Shown here: positions 22,068 through 33,043 of the stretch, piece after piece | Layout: each line of letters begins with the position of its first letter | How positions within the stretch are numbered: position 1 is the first letter of the stretch | NCBI GenBank assembly: GCA_031216915.1 | Contig: CM062297.1 | Span: forward strand, 832,241,337 to 832,305,336 | Direction: 5' to 3' | Length of the DNA stretch: 64,000 bases | From: Pictodentalium vernedei | Taxonomy: Eukaryota; Mollusca; Scaphopoda; Dentaliida; Dentaliidae | Made by a program: the position numbers and the translations under genes | The notes under the pieces: model-generated | What the model saw: the letters and a program-made list of their open reading frames with translations, nothing else | The model's database searches: none | What the model was told of the DNA's origin: nothing

Positions 22068-22108
22068 TAGGTTTTGGGCTATGGGTAGTGTCTATTGGAA
22101 TATATACG

Positions 22109-22249
22109 TTATTGTGATGAATTGACGGTAACAAGGTCTGAGGTTTTCGGCTCGGAGCGTATGTTCAACATCGATGCTTCGCGTCTCGGTTGAACATACG
22201 CTCCTAGCCGCAAACCTCAGAGCATGTTACCGTCAATTCATCACAATAA
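22109..22249. repeat. Foldback with ~58-bp arms
   Basis: Left TTATTGTGATGAATTGACGG pairs with the right end at 22249; the inner ends GTATGTTCAAC and GTTGAACATAC flank a ~22-base loop. It lies 41 bases from the preceding foldback but has unrelated sequence. Confidence 0.75.
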
Positions 22250-22615
22250 ATTATATTATAAGGATGGAGAAGAATATATTTGATTTTTCCCTATTGAAGA
22301 ATAACTTATCTTTTTACGTTCGATGTTTGCTAGCTCTATTATTTTATCCAATTTATTTCCTGTTCCATATCCTACTCCTCGTTATAAACTTTTAGATATA
22401 TTATTCCACTGCGTCCGAGGAAGGTGCCTTGAAGATTCTCATATGAAGGAGAGCACGGGGGGGGGGACTATCTGGTCGAGCCAGGTATATTACCTGATCA
22501 GTTTAATTTTGAGACTGTGTGTTGAGAGTTAGTTGTAGAGTTGAAAGCCAGCCCAGGCTTAGTGTGAAAATGATAAAATACATTCAAGTTACTTGGTCTG
22601 TGTTTTGAATAAAAC

Positions 22616-22849
22616 TTAACCCTTTGAACTCAAGTGGTATCTTCCATGCCAGTTCAATGGCGGCAGCAATTAGAATAGTCCATATTCATTATTTGGGGTA
22701 GACCAATCAATATTTTCAACGTGCAGCCTCGTGGCTGCACGTTGAAAATATTGATTGGTCAACCCCACACATTTACTGAACACCCATCCTTTTTAATGAC
22801 GTATCATGTTGCTGACCGGAAAAACGACCGCTAGGGTTAAAAGGGTTAA
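22616..22849. mobile_element. piggyBac-like foldback MITE, second family
   Basis: TTAA at both edges (22616-22619, 22846-22849). Ends are CCCTTTGAACTC and a complement AAAAGGG. An internal near-perfect foldback has 28-bp arms (GACCAATCAATATTTTCAAC...). The outer sequence is unlike family A apart from the terminal CCCTTT. Confidence 0.6.
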
Positions 22850-23132
22850 ATCTTAAACATAAATTTAAAGCTTCATCGAAGCAGTAATTATTCTCCCCAG
22901 TTTCAACCCAAATATCTACGTAGGTTCTCGAGTGTAATGGTAAGACTGGGCCGTTATTGGGAATAGTTGCCCCTTCTGGTATTAAATCAAGGAACAACCG
23001 TGCCATAGTTTAACTAATTGATATAACTTTAAGATAAAGGCTAGTTACATATTAATATGAGCTGTAAAATGTAAATAGCAAATTGTATCGTGTGTCTTGG
23101 ATACTTCTCTACCTTTTTTCAAAGCATTATTA

Positions 23133-23364
23133 TTAACCCTTTACCTAACATAGAAAGAAGACAACACTTGCTAAAAAAATTCATGAACTATTTTTTTTTT
23201 TGTCTCAAAGCATAGGTTATGATCCCTCGTTGGAACGAGCTCGTTCGAACGAGGGGTCATAACCTATGTTTTTGAGACAAAAATTCAAAAATAATGAAAA
23301 TTAATTGGCGATTTTTGAGAATAGCGCTGATCGATTTTGGCCGTTACGTTGGATAAAGGGTTAT
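23133..23364. mobile_element. piggyBac-like MITE, family A copy 2
   Basis: TTAA at 23133 and TTAT at 23361; ends CCCTTTACCTAACAT and ACGTTGGATAAAGGG. The central foldback has AACGAGCTCGTTCGAACGAG near 23233. Slightly shorter at the centre than copy 1. Confidence 0.75.
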
Positions 23365-23710
23365 AACATGAAAGTTAATTTAATGTCTTGTGGTTTCTTA
23401 CTGTAAAGATCGAACCTACACTGTCACGGCTCTAGGACTTAGGTTTGTAGAGAACACAACACTCCAAGACTAGAGGAACCCTCTCTTCAGCACTATATCA
23501 CTTGGGAGTGTCCATGAACCCTTAGGGGCGTGGGCGCTATGGTACATAGGTAGTCTGCGTTTCTTTGCACCATCCATCTACTGGTAGATGTCTCCCTCCA
23601 TTCTTTTTCTCTTCTCCTTTGAACTGATGCCAGATTTTAATACTGTCTCTTGTGGAAATATAGTTTACCACTGTTGCGTCAACCTGCCATAACGTGCATG
23701 TTGTTCATTT
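23365..23710. other. No gene recognised
   Basis: Short spacer with no repeat structure seen; it lies just beyond the last recognisable part of the polymerase-like fossil. Confidence 0.35.
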
Positions 23711-26400
23711 TTAAATCCATGTTGTGTACGTCTTCGTGTATGCGTTCCAGTTGACCATCTCTTGCATTAAACACACCAAGTAAAGTGCATTGGCATTATA
23801 CCCAACTGCACCTCCACAGGTTTTAGCTTCCTCTCCATACAGAATAGATCTAATTTTTGTTCGTCGTTTTTCTTGATAACGGTCGAAAATTATCGAAAGG
23901 CCTCCTATTACCAAATGATGTAAATCCTTGTGCTGGCAGAATAGTAAAATGGGTGTAATTTTCGATCGTGTTGAAGAAATACTTCAATGTGAGTCAGAGA
24001 ACACTTATTCCACCTTTATCATATCGATCCAGGTCTTTGTGGAAGGACAGTTGTTTCTGTAGTGCTTCTAGGAATGGCTGGACATCACGATTGTTGTAGC
24101 AAATGAAAAAATCGCGGAAGGTCTTCATATTGTGGTCATTTCATTTCTGTTGACAGGAGATGCATTCTTCTTTAGATAAATTTCCCTTTTGAGCGAACTG
24201 TAGGGTGTTTCGTAGTACGGTAAGTGGTCTAGTTCCAGTTTCTTCAAATCATCAGTCCACCCGCATGGCAGGTAACCTTTCGTCACTGAACATCCGATGG
24301 CTCTGAGAAATTTATCACACGAACAATCAGTTTCCAGATAATTCACAATATCCAGGAATTTGAACTGACCTGTCTTAAGGCACAAGAAATTGTTGGGGTT
24401 TTTTTACAGTGAATCCAATATCCTGTTTTGTTTTCATGAAAGTAAGTAGCTCGCACTTCACAACGTTAAAATCAAACATTCTAGAGATGAATCCCACAAT
24501 ATCAATTTCTTTCAGATAAGTATCAAATTGGTGACGTAATTCCTCCACGGGATGTGATCTGGAATGTCCTTCATTCATCAATGGGGCGCTTTTCAGTTCT
24601 TCTGTGATCTTCGGGTTCAGTACATCAAATTAAGCAATTTGTTCCACGTACTTCACCACCCGGCTCACCAGTTCCTTGTATTTCCTTCTGTGATAAATCA
24701 GACAGGTTCTTTAAATCCGTGTACATTGTTACACACACCTACGCTCATTGAAACGTGTTGGACCTCCCAATTAAGTTTTTCCTTCTTACTGGGTGGATTA
24801 ATTGAATCGAAATAGCATTCAAAGTCAAATGTTACACGGTACGGGTAATATTTCTTTTTATCTGTAACTGAGATGCCTTCATCTTCTAAGATTTCGAAAA
24901 CAGTCTTTGGAACATCATAAACACTGCCAGTATATTCATAAGACACTTCATTTGTACACGCTCTCTCTTGACGATGTAATGTTTTTACCGTTTTCTTAGC
25001 TTGCCAAACTTTTGATAGATAAATGACTTGTAGTAAAAGCTGATGTCTCTGATTAACTGAAATAAGACTCGTGAATGTTAACATGCATTGTCTCCGTAAA
25101 TCTGCAGAGTTTCTTCATCTCCATAGAGTTGCCACTGACAAACGTTGATGTTCAGTTTGGATAAGTTCTCGATTTCAGGTAACTGGCTGAGATTCACTGC
25201 TTTGAAAGCTTCTGAGCCTTCATCCGTATATTGTTGGAACACATTTTAGTTTCCGTGCTCAAGTTCTGACAAGTGGCTCCTCTTGAAAGGGCGAAACATC
25301 TGAATAAACAAATGTTATCGTCCAACTTGAAGGTGTTATGTTCCTCTTTCACTAAAGCAATTATGGATTGTTCGTGATGAACGCGGGTGAATCCTCCCCC
25401 CCCCCCCCCCCCCCAATTGAATAACCTCCGATTTTATTGACGTAGAATGCTATATTGATCACTTTATATCCAGTCCAGTTTTGAATTTGGTCCCTATTGT
25501 CTCGCCCACTCCAATCCATCTTCTTGGGAAATATCTCTCAAAGCTCAAAACGTTTTCAAAATCTTCTTGGTTCGAAGCAAGACGTAGTGTATCCAAGAAT
25601 CTGACATTGCCCTGGGGTGCGTGGTAGTATCGTAGGACTTCAGTTTCTTTATTTCTTAAAATAAATCAGTAGCTCATGTTGATTTTGAACTTCCATTCTA
25701 GGTTTTGAAAAACGGTTTCTGTAAAGAGAGCTTTTTCTCATCACATTCTTCTTCGTCTAAACGTTCAGTTGAAAAACACTGCAGGATCACACTCCATGGT
25801 CGATGTTCTGGGTTTCTTCTTCTTGACACTTGACTGCTGTTGGTCGTCATTAGCTATTTGGCTGTTCTCTTGGCAGTCTGGTGAGCTTTCTTCTTTCCTG
25901 TAATACTCCATATGGCAGTTATGACAACCATTTAACTTCTGCATATGCACACATCTCACATGTCGTTCCAAGTTGCCTCTCTTATGGAACAGACTATCAA
26001 ATTGTTCGCATTCATATGTTGACAGTGTCTCTGCGGTGTCTTTCTCGTGATACCTTCTCTGGAGATCTCGTGTCGCAATCGGCCGGCCTCTTCCTGTCTT
26101 TTGTTCCCTTAGTGAGATCCTGGTGCTCAGTGTTCAGATGCAGGCAACAGTGTATGAGATCGCTGAATTGCCGCTGATAGTCTTCGCAATTCCATTGGCT
26201 CAATTATTTCTCTACGAGGTGCTCCAGGTCTTCTTTCCTAAAGAATTTCTTGTGACATCTGTGACATTCGTGTCTTTTTTCTTCCATGTGCATAGTTCTT
26301 ACATATCTGTTCAAGTTACTTCTCTTCTGGAACGATTTTTCGCAAAGGGTGCACTCAAAAACTGCTGGTGGTCATTTTGCTTGAGTCGTCGAAGTCTGTT
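23711..26400 (-). pseudogene. C2H2-finger plus family-B-type polymerase-like fossil
   Basis: From right to left: two degenerate C2H2 fingers (FECTLCEKSFQKRSNLNRYV; HECHRCHKKFFRKEDLEHLV) and a third (LFHKRGNLERHVRCVH); an exonuclease-like block (KKYYPYRVTFDFECYFDS; VQHVSMSVGVCNNVHGFKEP); DIVGFISRMFDFNVVKCELL; FLDIVNYLETDCSCDKFLRA; GCSVTKGYLPCGWTDDL; and GGLSIIFDRYQEKRRTKIRS with VGYNANALYLVCLMQEM. The last block parallels motif A of protein-primed family-B polymerases (D-x-N-x-L-Y). The family is abundant in cnidarian, mollusc and amphioxus genomes as an element-borne ORF, but its parent element is not settled. This copy is broken in many places. A piggyBac-like MITE abuts its 5' end. Confidence 0.65.
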
Positions 26401-26650
26401 AACCCTTTACCCAACGTAACGGCCAAAACCGGCCAGCGCTATTCTCAAAAATCGCCAATTAATTTTCATTATATTTTCATTTTTTTGTCTCAAAAACATA
26501 GGTTATGACCCCTCATTGGAACGAGCTCGTCGAGCTCGTTCCAATTAGGGGTCATAACCTATGTTTTTGAGACAAAAAATGAAAAAAATTAGTTATTCAA
26601 GAAATTTTTTTGCAAGTGTCGTCTGTTTTTCATGTTAGGTAAAGGGTTAA
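26399..26650. mobile_element. piggyBac-like MITE, family A copy 3
   Basis: TTAA at 26399-26402 and 26647-26650; ends CCCTTTACCCAACGT and TGTTAGGTAAAGGG; central foldback around GAGCTCGTCGAGCTC near 26530. It is oriented opposite to copies 1 and 2, judging by the asymmetric arms (the GGCCAAAACCGGCCAGCGC side is on the left here). Confidence 0.8.
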
Positions 26651-28080
26651 CTGAAAAAAATGAACAGAGTGGTAAGTATACAGAGCTTCCCACTGAGGAT
26701 GTGTTCATCTCGGCGGCTGGATAGTGATTAAGCGATGGCAGTAAAATATCTTTGAATATTACTTCAGGTGATAAATGCTTATTCCGTTGAAACACAATAG
26801 GGTTCAAATCTAGGTGGAGGACGTGGAGTTCAAACGGAATGCCCGTGGCATGCTGAGTTTAATCACCGAGTCTTTAGTATAAGACTTAAAATATGCAATA
26901 AGTTGTCAACTACATATAACCTTACCTTTGCTCAAGTTCTGTTAACGCAATCTCCTGGTGGCAGCTCGGTTGTGCTCAACGGCTGATATCGTTTTGGTGA
27001 TGTCGTAATTTTCTTTTAACTGGAAATACTGAAGAAAGCGTGAAATTTGCAGAATTTCTGTTAGACGATGCGTTCGTCACGACGGCTTGTTGTGGAATAA
27101 GCGATGGTCCGGTGCGACTTCTGTAAACGGGTTTTTTATACCATTTGATAACGCTCGATCACAGGACTCGCTTATTACACCAATATCCGCCAATAGCCTT
27201 CAAATGCTCACCCACCCTCCACGACTTGTCTTATATATAAATGCAGTCAATCGGCGCGGATAATACAATAGACGTATCATGTAAAATACCAAGGTACGGG
27301 TCTTCATCTACCTTGTGAAATTTCCTTGAATTTTACTTCAGGGTATAATCAGCTCATTCCGTTGGTGCACACTATGGTTCGTATCTTGGTGAAAGAGCCT
27401 GAAGTTCAAACAGAATGCCCGTGGAAAGTTGGCTTTGATTACTGAGACTTTAATTTCAGACTGAAATATGAAATAAGCTGTTGACTATATAACTTACCTT
27501 AGTTTAAGTTTTTGTTTGGTTATAAAAATCTTCTGGTGACAACTCGGTCGCGCTCAGCAGTCGATAACGTCTGGTCGTGCGGTGGGGTCTTCTAACTGAA
27601 AGTAATGAAGAAAATTTCAAATTTAAAGAACTTCTCTTAGATGATGCGTTCACGTCAACAGGTCGATGTTGGATGAGCGATGACTTTTAGAAACCGGCCC
27701 ATCAGGGGACCTCATCCATCAGATTCCATTTCTCGCCAACATTCAAGTCTTCAGCACCCCTCACCCGCCTTGTCTTATACGTTAGAACGAAGGGGATCAG
27801 CATGGGTAATAGAGTAGGCGTACCATCTAAATTCGAAGCGATGGTTTTTTTATCAGCCGAGTGCGATGGTATTGAATTGTACTTCATAAACAACACATCC
27901 CTTTGAAACACACTGGGGTTCCAATCTAGATGGAAGTGCCAGGAGTTCAAACGGAATGCCCGTGAAAGGTTTATCTTTCTCACTGAACTGGGCAGACTGA
28001 TATGTAATCTGCTACACGTTGCTAACGACAAAATTAACCAACTTACTAATCATGCACTTCCGGCTGTTGAACCCTAAGGG
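26651..28080. repeat. ~540-bp segment in three diverged tandem copies
   Basis: The anchor AGTTCAAACGGAATGCCCGT (or a one-base variant) recurs at about 26827, 27393 and 27943. It is preceded in each by TTGAAACACA-type and GGTTCxAATCT-type sequence and followed by similar AAATATG/GTTGTCAAC text. Copies 1 and 2 also share GATGATGCGTTC-type and CTGGTGxCAxCTCGGT segments. A TATA-like CTTATATATAAATG occurs at 27230. The minus strand reads PRAFRLNSWHFHLDWNPSVF in copy 3 and a related HLDLNPIVFQRNKHL in copy 1, so the copies may be coding remnants of the same element as the polymerase-like fossil downstream. Confidence 0.6.
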
Positions 28081-28160
28081 CGAAACACTACGAGTAGTTG
28101 GAGAAGAACAAGAACTGTATCAAGCTGAACTTACAGGTAGAAACATTACTATAGGAATTC

Positions 28161-28726
28161 CTATCAGGGGACTGCAAAATTTACTAATATAGGACTTTCC
28201 ATAGGACTGCCGCCCGTCCCTATAAGCTAAACAAAACAAAAACAAACCCAAAACAGGGCAAAACATCCGAAATGGAAAATAGTAATACTACCCAACCGCA
28301 GCAAACAATCCACGGATGCGAATAATGTCATATTATCTGTCCACGATAATTGAGGAAACGTCTCAGTACTCTGTTCAGTGTAGTACTGCAGGGGTGTGGC
28401 TAGAATTTTCCAGGGTGGACAATAATGTGAGAGTTATGAGCCATCCGTGACCGAAGGTCGTCCACGATTGCCGCAGGCAAGAGCTGGGGTAAAGCAGTTG
28501 TGCAACACGAGGATATACAGCCATGCATGTAACACAGGATTCCCCTTATCCAAAACGCGGCCGTATAGGGACAAAATTTGGGGTAGGAATTCCCACTGAC
28601 ATCTTGACTCTATACTGTCGCATTTGGATAAGCCCCGAAAAGTCGGGGGATTATCGGTATAAACTTATACGGACGGACGGCTATCCTATGGAAAGTCCTG
28701 TATTAAATTTTGCAGTCGTCCGATGG
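28161..28726. mobile_element. Element with ~65-bp terminal inverted repeats
   Basis: Left CAGGGGACTGCAAAATTTAC and GGACTTTCCATAGGACTGCC pair with the right end (28662-28726), in complement. No target duplication is clear, so the class is undetermined; the interior lacks a transposase. Confidence 0.6.
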
Positions 28727-28894
28727 GAACTGTCGCATTGTGGTATGGGGAATTATGTTTTAAACGTCTGGCCCTATATCATCAACCTTGATAGGAGAAC
28801 CCTCTCTGAAGTTTTAGACAAAGAAAACTATTCCCTTTCTTTTCCTTATCCTTTTTACAAAGGTCAAGAATATGACTCAGAAATTTTAAAATAA
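28523..28894 (+). CDS. 124-codon open frame, unknown, spanning an element end
   Basis: Starts MHVTQDSPYPKRGRIGTKFG and ends SFPYPFYKGQEYDSEILK. The first two thirds lie inside the inverted-repeat element at 28161-28726; the C-terminal ~55 codons (LSHCGMGNYVLNVWPYIINL then DRRTLSEVLDKENY) lie outside and look more protein-like. No family is recognised. The outer part may be a piece of an older coding sequence joined by chance to the element. No upstream ATG or promoter supports it as a gene. Confidence 0.2.
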   Translation: MHVTQDSPYPKRGRIGTKFGVGIPTDILTLYCRIWISPEKSGDYRYKLIRTDGYPMESPVLNFAVVRWELSHCGMGNYVLNVWPYIINLDRRTLSEVLDKENYSLSFPYPFYKGQEYDSEILK

Positions 28895-29483
28895 ATCTTA
28901 AATTTTTTGTCAAAACAACTTCAATGACAGTTGATTTTTGTGTAACCAAATAACATTGATGGCAAGAGTAAAAGCAAAAATGTTGGTTTTGGTGCGATCA
29001 TGGGACACCAAATAATAGTACCTCGATTCCTCTCATTGAGTATTTGTGTGAAATCCATGCATGTAATGTATATGTGATGTGGGGAGGGGTGACATGGAAC
29101 TGTGCCTTTCTTTCTGAGACTTTTGGTCTTTTTTTTTAGAAAAAATTAACTTTCCATTCATTTCTTGTTATAAAATACCCACGCTCAAATTCACGTGAAA
29201 AGGGGTGGGTACTGTTGTTTGTTTGTTTTTTTGTTTTTTTGTTTTTTCGTCTTCGTGTACAGGCTTTTAATGTATAGTGTGTTAGAGAGACTCATTTAAG
29301 AATGTGTGGGCCATGTAGGCATTTATGAAGCCACTCGATTTGTGATAACAACAAATTATTAACAAGTTGAAACAACAGCGAACGAAGATAAGAAGAATTA
29401 TGATGAATAACCTTAACTTTTATTACACACTTGTTCTATGTAATCCCTATCTACAGCAACACTAAACCATGCGGAAAATGAAA
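28895..29483. other. No gene recognised; T-rich
   Basis: T-rich and G/T-rich sequence, including a repeated TTTTTTTGTTTTTTTG run at 29215-29250. A spacer as far as can be seen. Confidence 0.4.
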
Positions 29484-29685
29484 ATCTGTTCCGCGCATAT
29501 GTGCGGAACGGAAATCGTTGACGTACAATTTTTAAATAGAAGCGAAATTTCACTGGAAGGTTCTACAAATCGTGCACGGCAATTACAATTTGAATCGCCA
29601 GCGATAGCTAAAAATCGTCCCCGGAGTTCCAATGTGTTCTAAGTGCTATTGGGCACATAGAACACATTGGAACTCAGGGGACGAT
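29484..29685. repeat. Two hairpins: 22-bp palindrome and 27-bp-arm foldback
   Basis: GTTCCGCGCATATGTGCGGA near 29488 forms a short palindrome. At 29614-29685, ATCGTCCCCGGAGTTCCAAT pairs with ATTGGAACTCAGGGGACGAT around an ~18-base loop. Confidence 0.65.
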
Positions 29686-30062
29686 ATAATAACACTGGTT
29701 CCCTTCGCAAATTTGGTTGGCGATAAAATGTGTTCTTTTTGTTGATAGTTGTCAAATGAATTGCTGCGTGTCCTTCTAATAATTGTTTTTGACGTGAAGG
29801 CGTGTACTAAACACTGAAGGAAGGATAAAACGCGAGGGTTGCGGCCTCTCATGCTATCCTTCCGCGCTGGCACTCGTGCCATATCGATTAACCCAATCAC
29901 ACACGCGTGTCGTTCTGTGTATGTATCCTGAATTGACCGGAATGTGTGTGAGGCTAAAATTCAACAGCCTGTACCTGGATTATAGTAATCCTCAAAGCGA
30001 TCACTCAAATACAGGTATAGGTTATTGAATTTAACTTCTCACTTTCTACATTTTTAAAGTCA
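29686..30062. other. No gene recognised; weak inverted repeat
   Basis: AAATTCAACAGCCTGTACCTG (29957) and a near complement ending near 30031 form a weak inverted repeat. Nothing else was seen. Confidence 0.3.
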
Positions 30063-30330
30063 ATTAAGATCCGGATACAGATCAACCTTCTTCACCCGGT
30101 ACCTCTCCAGCTCATAGCCACGAGCCGTTAGGAACTGCCTTGTCCCATCTCGTCGTTCCAATTTGTCAATAATTTGCTTGCACCACTTCTCACGAGTATA
30201 CTCAAAGGTCGGCAGCCGCATATGTCCAACACAATCTTCTGACAATTGTCTTCGCCTTGTCGTCTCTTTCTCTGTCCCTTCATATTCTTCTTCCAACTGC
30301 TTAGCCCAATCAGCAAATTATTAGGCAACT
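30063..30330 (-). CDS. Candidate terminal exon, unknown protein
   Basis: The minus-strand frame reads FADWAKQLEEEYEGTEKETT, then RRRQLSEDCVGHMRLPTFEY, then TREKWCKQIIDKLERRDGTR and ends at KVDLYPDLN. The composition is strongly protein-like, charged and helical, with balanced codons, and terminates cleanly at a stop. A stop lies just upstream of the F-A-D-W start in the same frame, so a spliced acceptor would be needed, and no strong one is seen. No family is recognised. It may be the last exon of a host gene or a processed fragment. Confidence 0.35.
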
Positions 30331-30757
30331 TTCTGTTAACGGCTTTTTAATTGATTGCGGATTTAATTAAAGTATGCGATATGTGTTTCGAATAGCTGAG
30401 ACGCCGACACCTTCTGATACCTTGGCAGTCAGCATGGGCCGCGGAACCAGGGGGTGGGATTGGGAGGGGGGGGGGGGGGGCTTAGCCTCACCACTTTTTT
30501 TGCCAGGCCATGTTTTTTTGTATGCATATATTTTAACACAACCAATGACTGATGAAACAAGGGGCGGATCCAGAGCCTATCTCATATTTTCGCCAGCTAT
30601 ATTTCTCTCGTACTGTGTTCAGTTTCGATGTATTTAGCAAACGCTAAATGTATACAGTCTGTTAAAAAATCGGTTAACTTTAATAAATCGTAATCTTACA
30701 GACATACAAGTACCAAATCCACCACAGACAAGATAATCCATAGACAGTATAATTGCT
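30331..30757. other. No gene recognised; poly-G tract
   Basis: A 15-base G run (30466-30480) is the main feature. Confidence 0.4.
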
Positions 30758-30865
30758 GTTAACGTCTGGTAAAGCATACAGGTGAGGTCTATTTATCAGC
30801 TTTGGTCGTTACGACCAAAGCTGATAAATAGACCTCACGTGTATGCTTTACCGACGTTTTTTAAC
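30758..30865. repeat. Foldback with ~50-bp arms
   Basis: GTCTATTTATCAGCTTTGGTCGT and its complement meet at 30808; pairing extends out to GTTAACGTC/GACGTTTTTTAAC. The inner arms are perfect over ~28 bp, and mismatches or short indels occur outward. Confidence 0.75.
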
Positions 30866-31130
30866 GGCTCTCGAAGTTTGAAATCTTTCAAGTACATCTC
30901 CTGAAAAATCTCAAATTAACGCGCTCATATGCATGGAAATGGGGGTTTTGGGACCCTGGAATTTAAAATTTTCGTACCACGGGCCGAACCCTGGTCGGCC
31001 CATCATACCGACGACCATCCATCGCCCGATCCAGCCCCTCAGTTTGAAAATTGTTCCTCCGCCCCTGGTCAGGTTGATATTTAAGTATTTCTAACACTGC
31101 GTATAGTGTACCCGCGATGAGGGAACATGC
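30866..31130. other. No gene recognised
   Basis: No structure seen apart from the poly-G run that begins at 31138 (17 G). Confidence 0.4.
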
Positions 31131-31700
31131 TTAGTGTGGGGGGGGGGGGGGGGGCATTTTCGGTTTTTTTAAAGTTCGATTTTTCAGTTCTACTTTTGTG
31201 CTAACTTTCCTGAAGTGGTTGCACTTCCTGTAGTTACTGGGGTGGCCTCCTTTGCAGCTGAAGCAGGTATGCGAGACCGATCTGCATGATTTTGTGGTAT
31301 GTTTGTCATCACGCTTCATACATGTCAGTTCCGCTCGGCATTTGCTTGAAATGTGCCCGAATTTCTGGCACTTATGCATTTGTGACACTGTGCCGGACGA
31401 GAGTCCGACCGATATTGCTACGTGGCGGGCCGTCTGTCGTTGATTCGAACACCTTGATTCATAATTTTTAGTTTCATCTCCCAGTCGGGAGAGGCCAGCT
31501 TTAGTTTCCACGTGGACTTACCCGTGACCTTAGAGGGGGACTTCCCCTAGTTGAATCTTAGGAGAGCTCTGTCAGTTTCAGATTTGGGTGTATCCGAGTG
31601 GATCCCTTTTTCTGATTACTCTAAACTTGCTTCCTGGATTACTGTGTCTGGTAGGCAGGTGTTCGTTTCACCTGGCCATACCCTTGAGATCATTGGCCAG
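31131..31700 (-). pseudogene. LINE ORF1 (gag-like) zinc-knuckle fragment
   Basis: The translation has CQKFGHISSKCRAELTCMKR, then DDKHTTKSC and CFSCKGGHPSNYRKCNHFRK. These are serial CCHC-type knuckles as in ORF1 proteins of Jockey/Nimb/Crack-type LINEs, which bind the element RNA. The upstream side (31440-31700) keeps scattered similarity to the preceding ORF1 domain in shifted frames. The first knuckle has lost its leading residues and the second has M where the second cysteine of C-x-x-C would lie. Dead fragment; it ends near the poly-G run at 31138-31154. Confidence 0.7.
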
Positions 31701-31822
31701 GTTTTTTTGCTACAATGGACCATGTTCCCTTATTATAACATAGGTTACTCTACAATAGTAAGATACTCTATAAAGGCCATCAGCTTTTACAGTTACTTAC
31801 TCAAGAACAAAATATACACATA

Positions 31823-32277
31823 CACGCTAAAAACTAAAGTGTTAAAAACTACACTTGAAGTGCTGTATTTAACACTTACTGAGTGCTGAACTAGCACTTT
31901 GTTCAAGTGTAGATATCTCAGAACTTGACAGGTGTTGGCAATAATACCACTTGACAATTGTAATGTCGCGACGCTTAAAAGGAAACAACGCAGATGACGC
32001 GGATCAGGCTCGAACTCTCGAGCCTGATCCGCGTCATCTGCGTTGTGTCCTTTTAATTATGTACCCACCAAGCGCAAATCAAATTATGGACGATTCTGGA
32101 AGAACCACCAATGCTAGACACATGGGAAGTGCCATCCATTCAAGTTTTAGATGTCTGACGATTGTAATGTCTAAGTGCTTAAAGCATTGCACTTTGAGTG
32201 TTAAAATCAAACCCTAAGAGTTAGAATAGGTTTAACACCTTGAAAGTGTCAGTTTTAACACTTTAGTTTTTAGTGTG
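31823..32277. mobile_element. TA-flanked MITE with internal palindrome
   Basis: Ends CACGCTAAAAACTAAAGTG and CACTTTAGTTTTTAGTGTG, each bordered by TA (31821-31822 and 32278-32279). The terminal inverted repeat continues imperfectly for ~40 bp. The centre (31980-32056) is a near-perfect foldback with CAACGCAGATGACGCGGATC. TA duplication suggests Tc1/mariner-type mobilisation. Confidence 0.65.
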
Positions 32278-33043
32278 TACAACGTTCAATACATTGTAAG
32301 GAGATTTTAGTGACGTGGGTGTCCATCATCCACGCTGTATGGAGGGTGCCGACGTCGTCTTAGTTTCGTTGTTTCTATTGATTCCAAATGCCTAACAAAC
32401 GGAATGGAGTGGGGTTATTGATCTAAAGGTCTGACAAACTGAATGGAGTGGGGTATGAAAAAACGTCTGTGACAGAAGTTTGAATTTTCTCTCGCCTCCT
32501 TGACGCCCATCACAGCCGAAGCACAGAGGAAGCTATAAAATAACACGGCACCAAATAAAGTAAAGATATGTCGAACTACTTCGCAGAAATGAATTATTCA
32601 GACGATTTACACGAAAAAGGGACGGATGTGGTTGATACTCTCAAATGAGGGGGGGGGGGGTGTAAGGGAGAAACTTAATAAACATTGCAACGGTTAGGCT
32701 GAAAAGAATCAGAAATCAATTGTGATTTGTTTATCTCAAACTGACAGATGCGGAGTGAAATCCATGACGAAGACGATGAATAATAATTTTATTCATTGCA
32801 TATGTGATTGTACCAAGAATCTATTGGATTATATAAATCCAAGAGTGTTCAAGTTTTTCCACACATGTGCAAAATCAAGAGGATAGTGAAGAATATATCC
32901 GGACGCAAGACAAGACGGTCATACAGAAAAGTGGGTTTTCTGGGAAAACTGCCGAAACACGCCGTCGGTGAATCGCTGTACTGATCGAGATCATTGGAGA
33001 AATGTTATGAACGTAAGCCTTTTTCTCGGATATGAATGGTAAT
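32278..33043. other. No gene recognised; poly-G and a short duplication
   Basis: A short duplication of ACAAACxGAATGGAGTGGGGT (32394, 32433) and a 12-G run (32649-32660). No coding frame was recognised. Confidence 0.4.

Noticed and set aside
26790-27990. tRNA B-box-like GGTTCAAATCT segments
   Set aside because: No cloverleaf or A box at the right distance; the segments belong to the triplicated ~540-bp unit.
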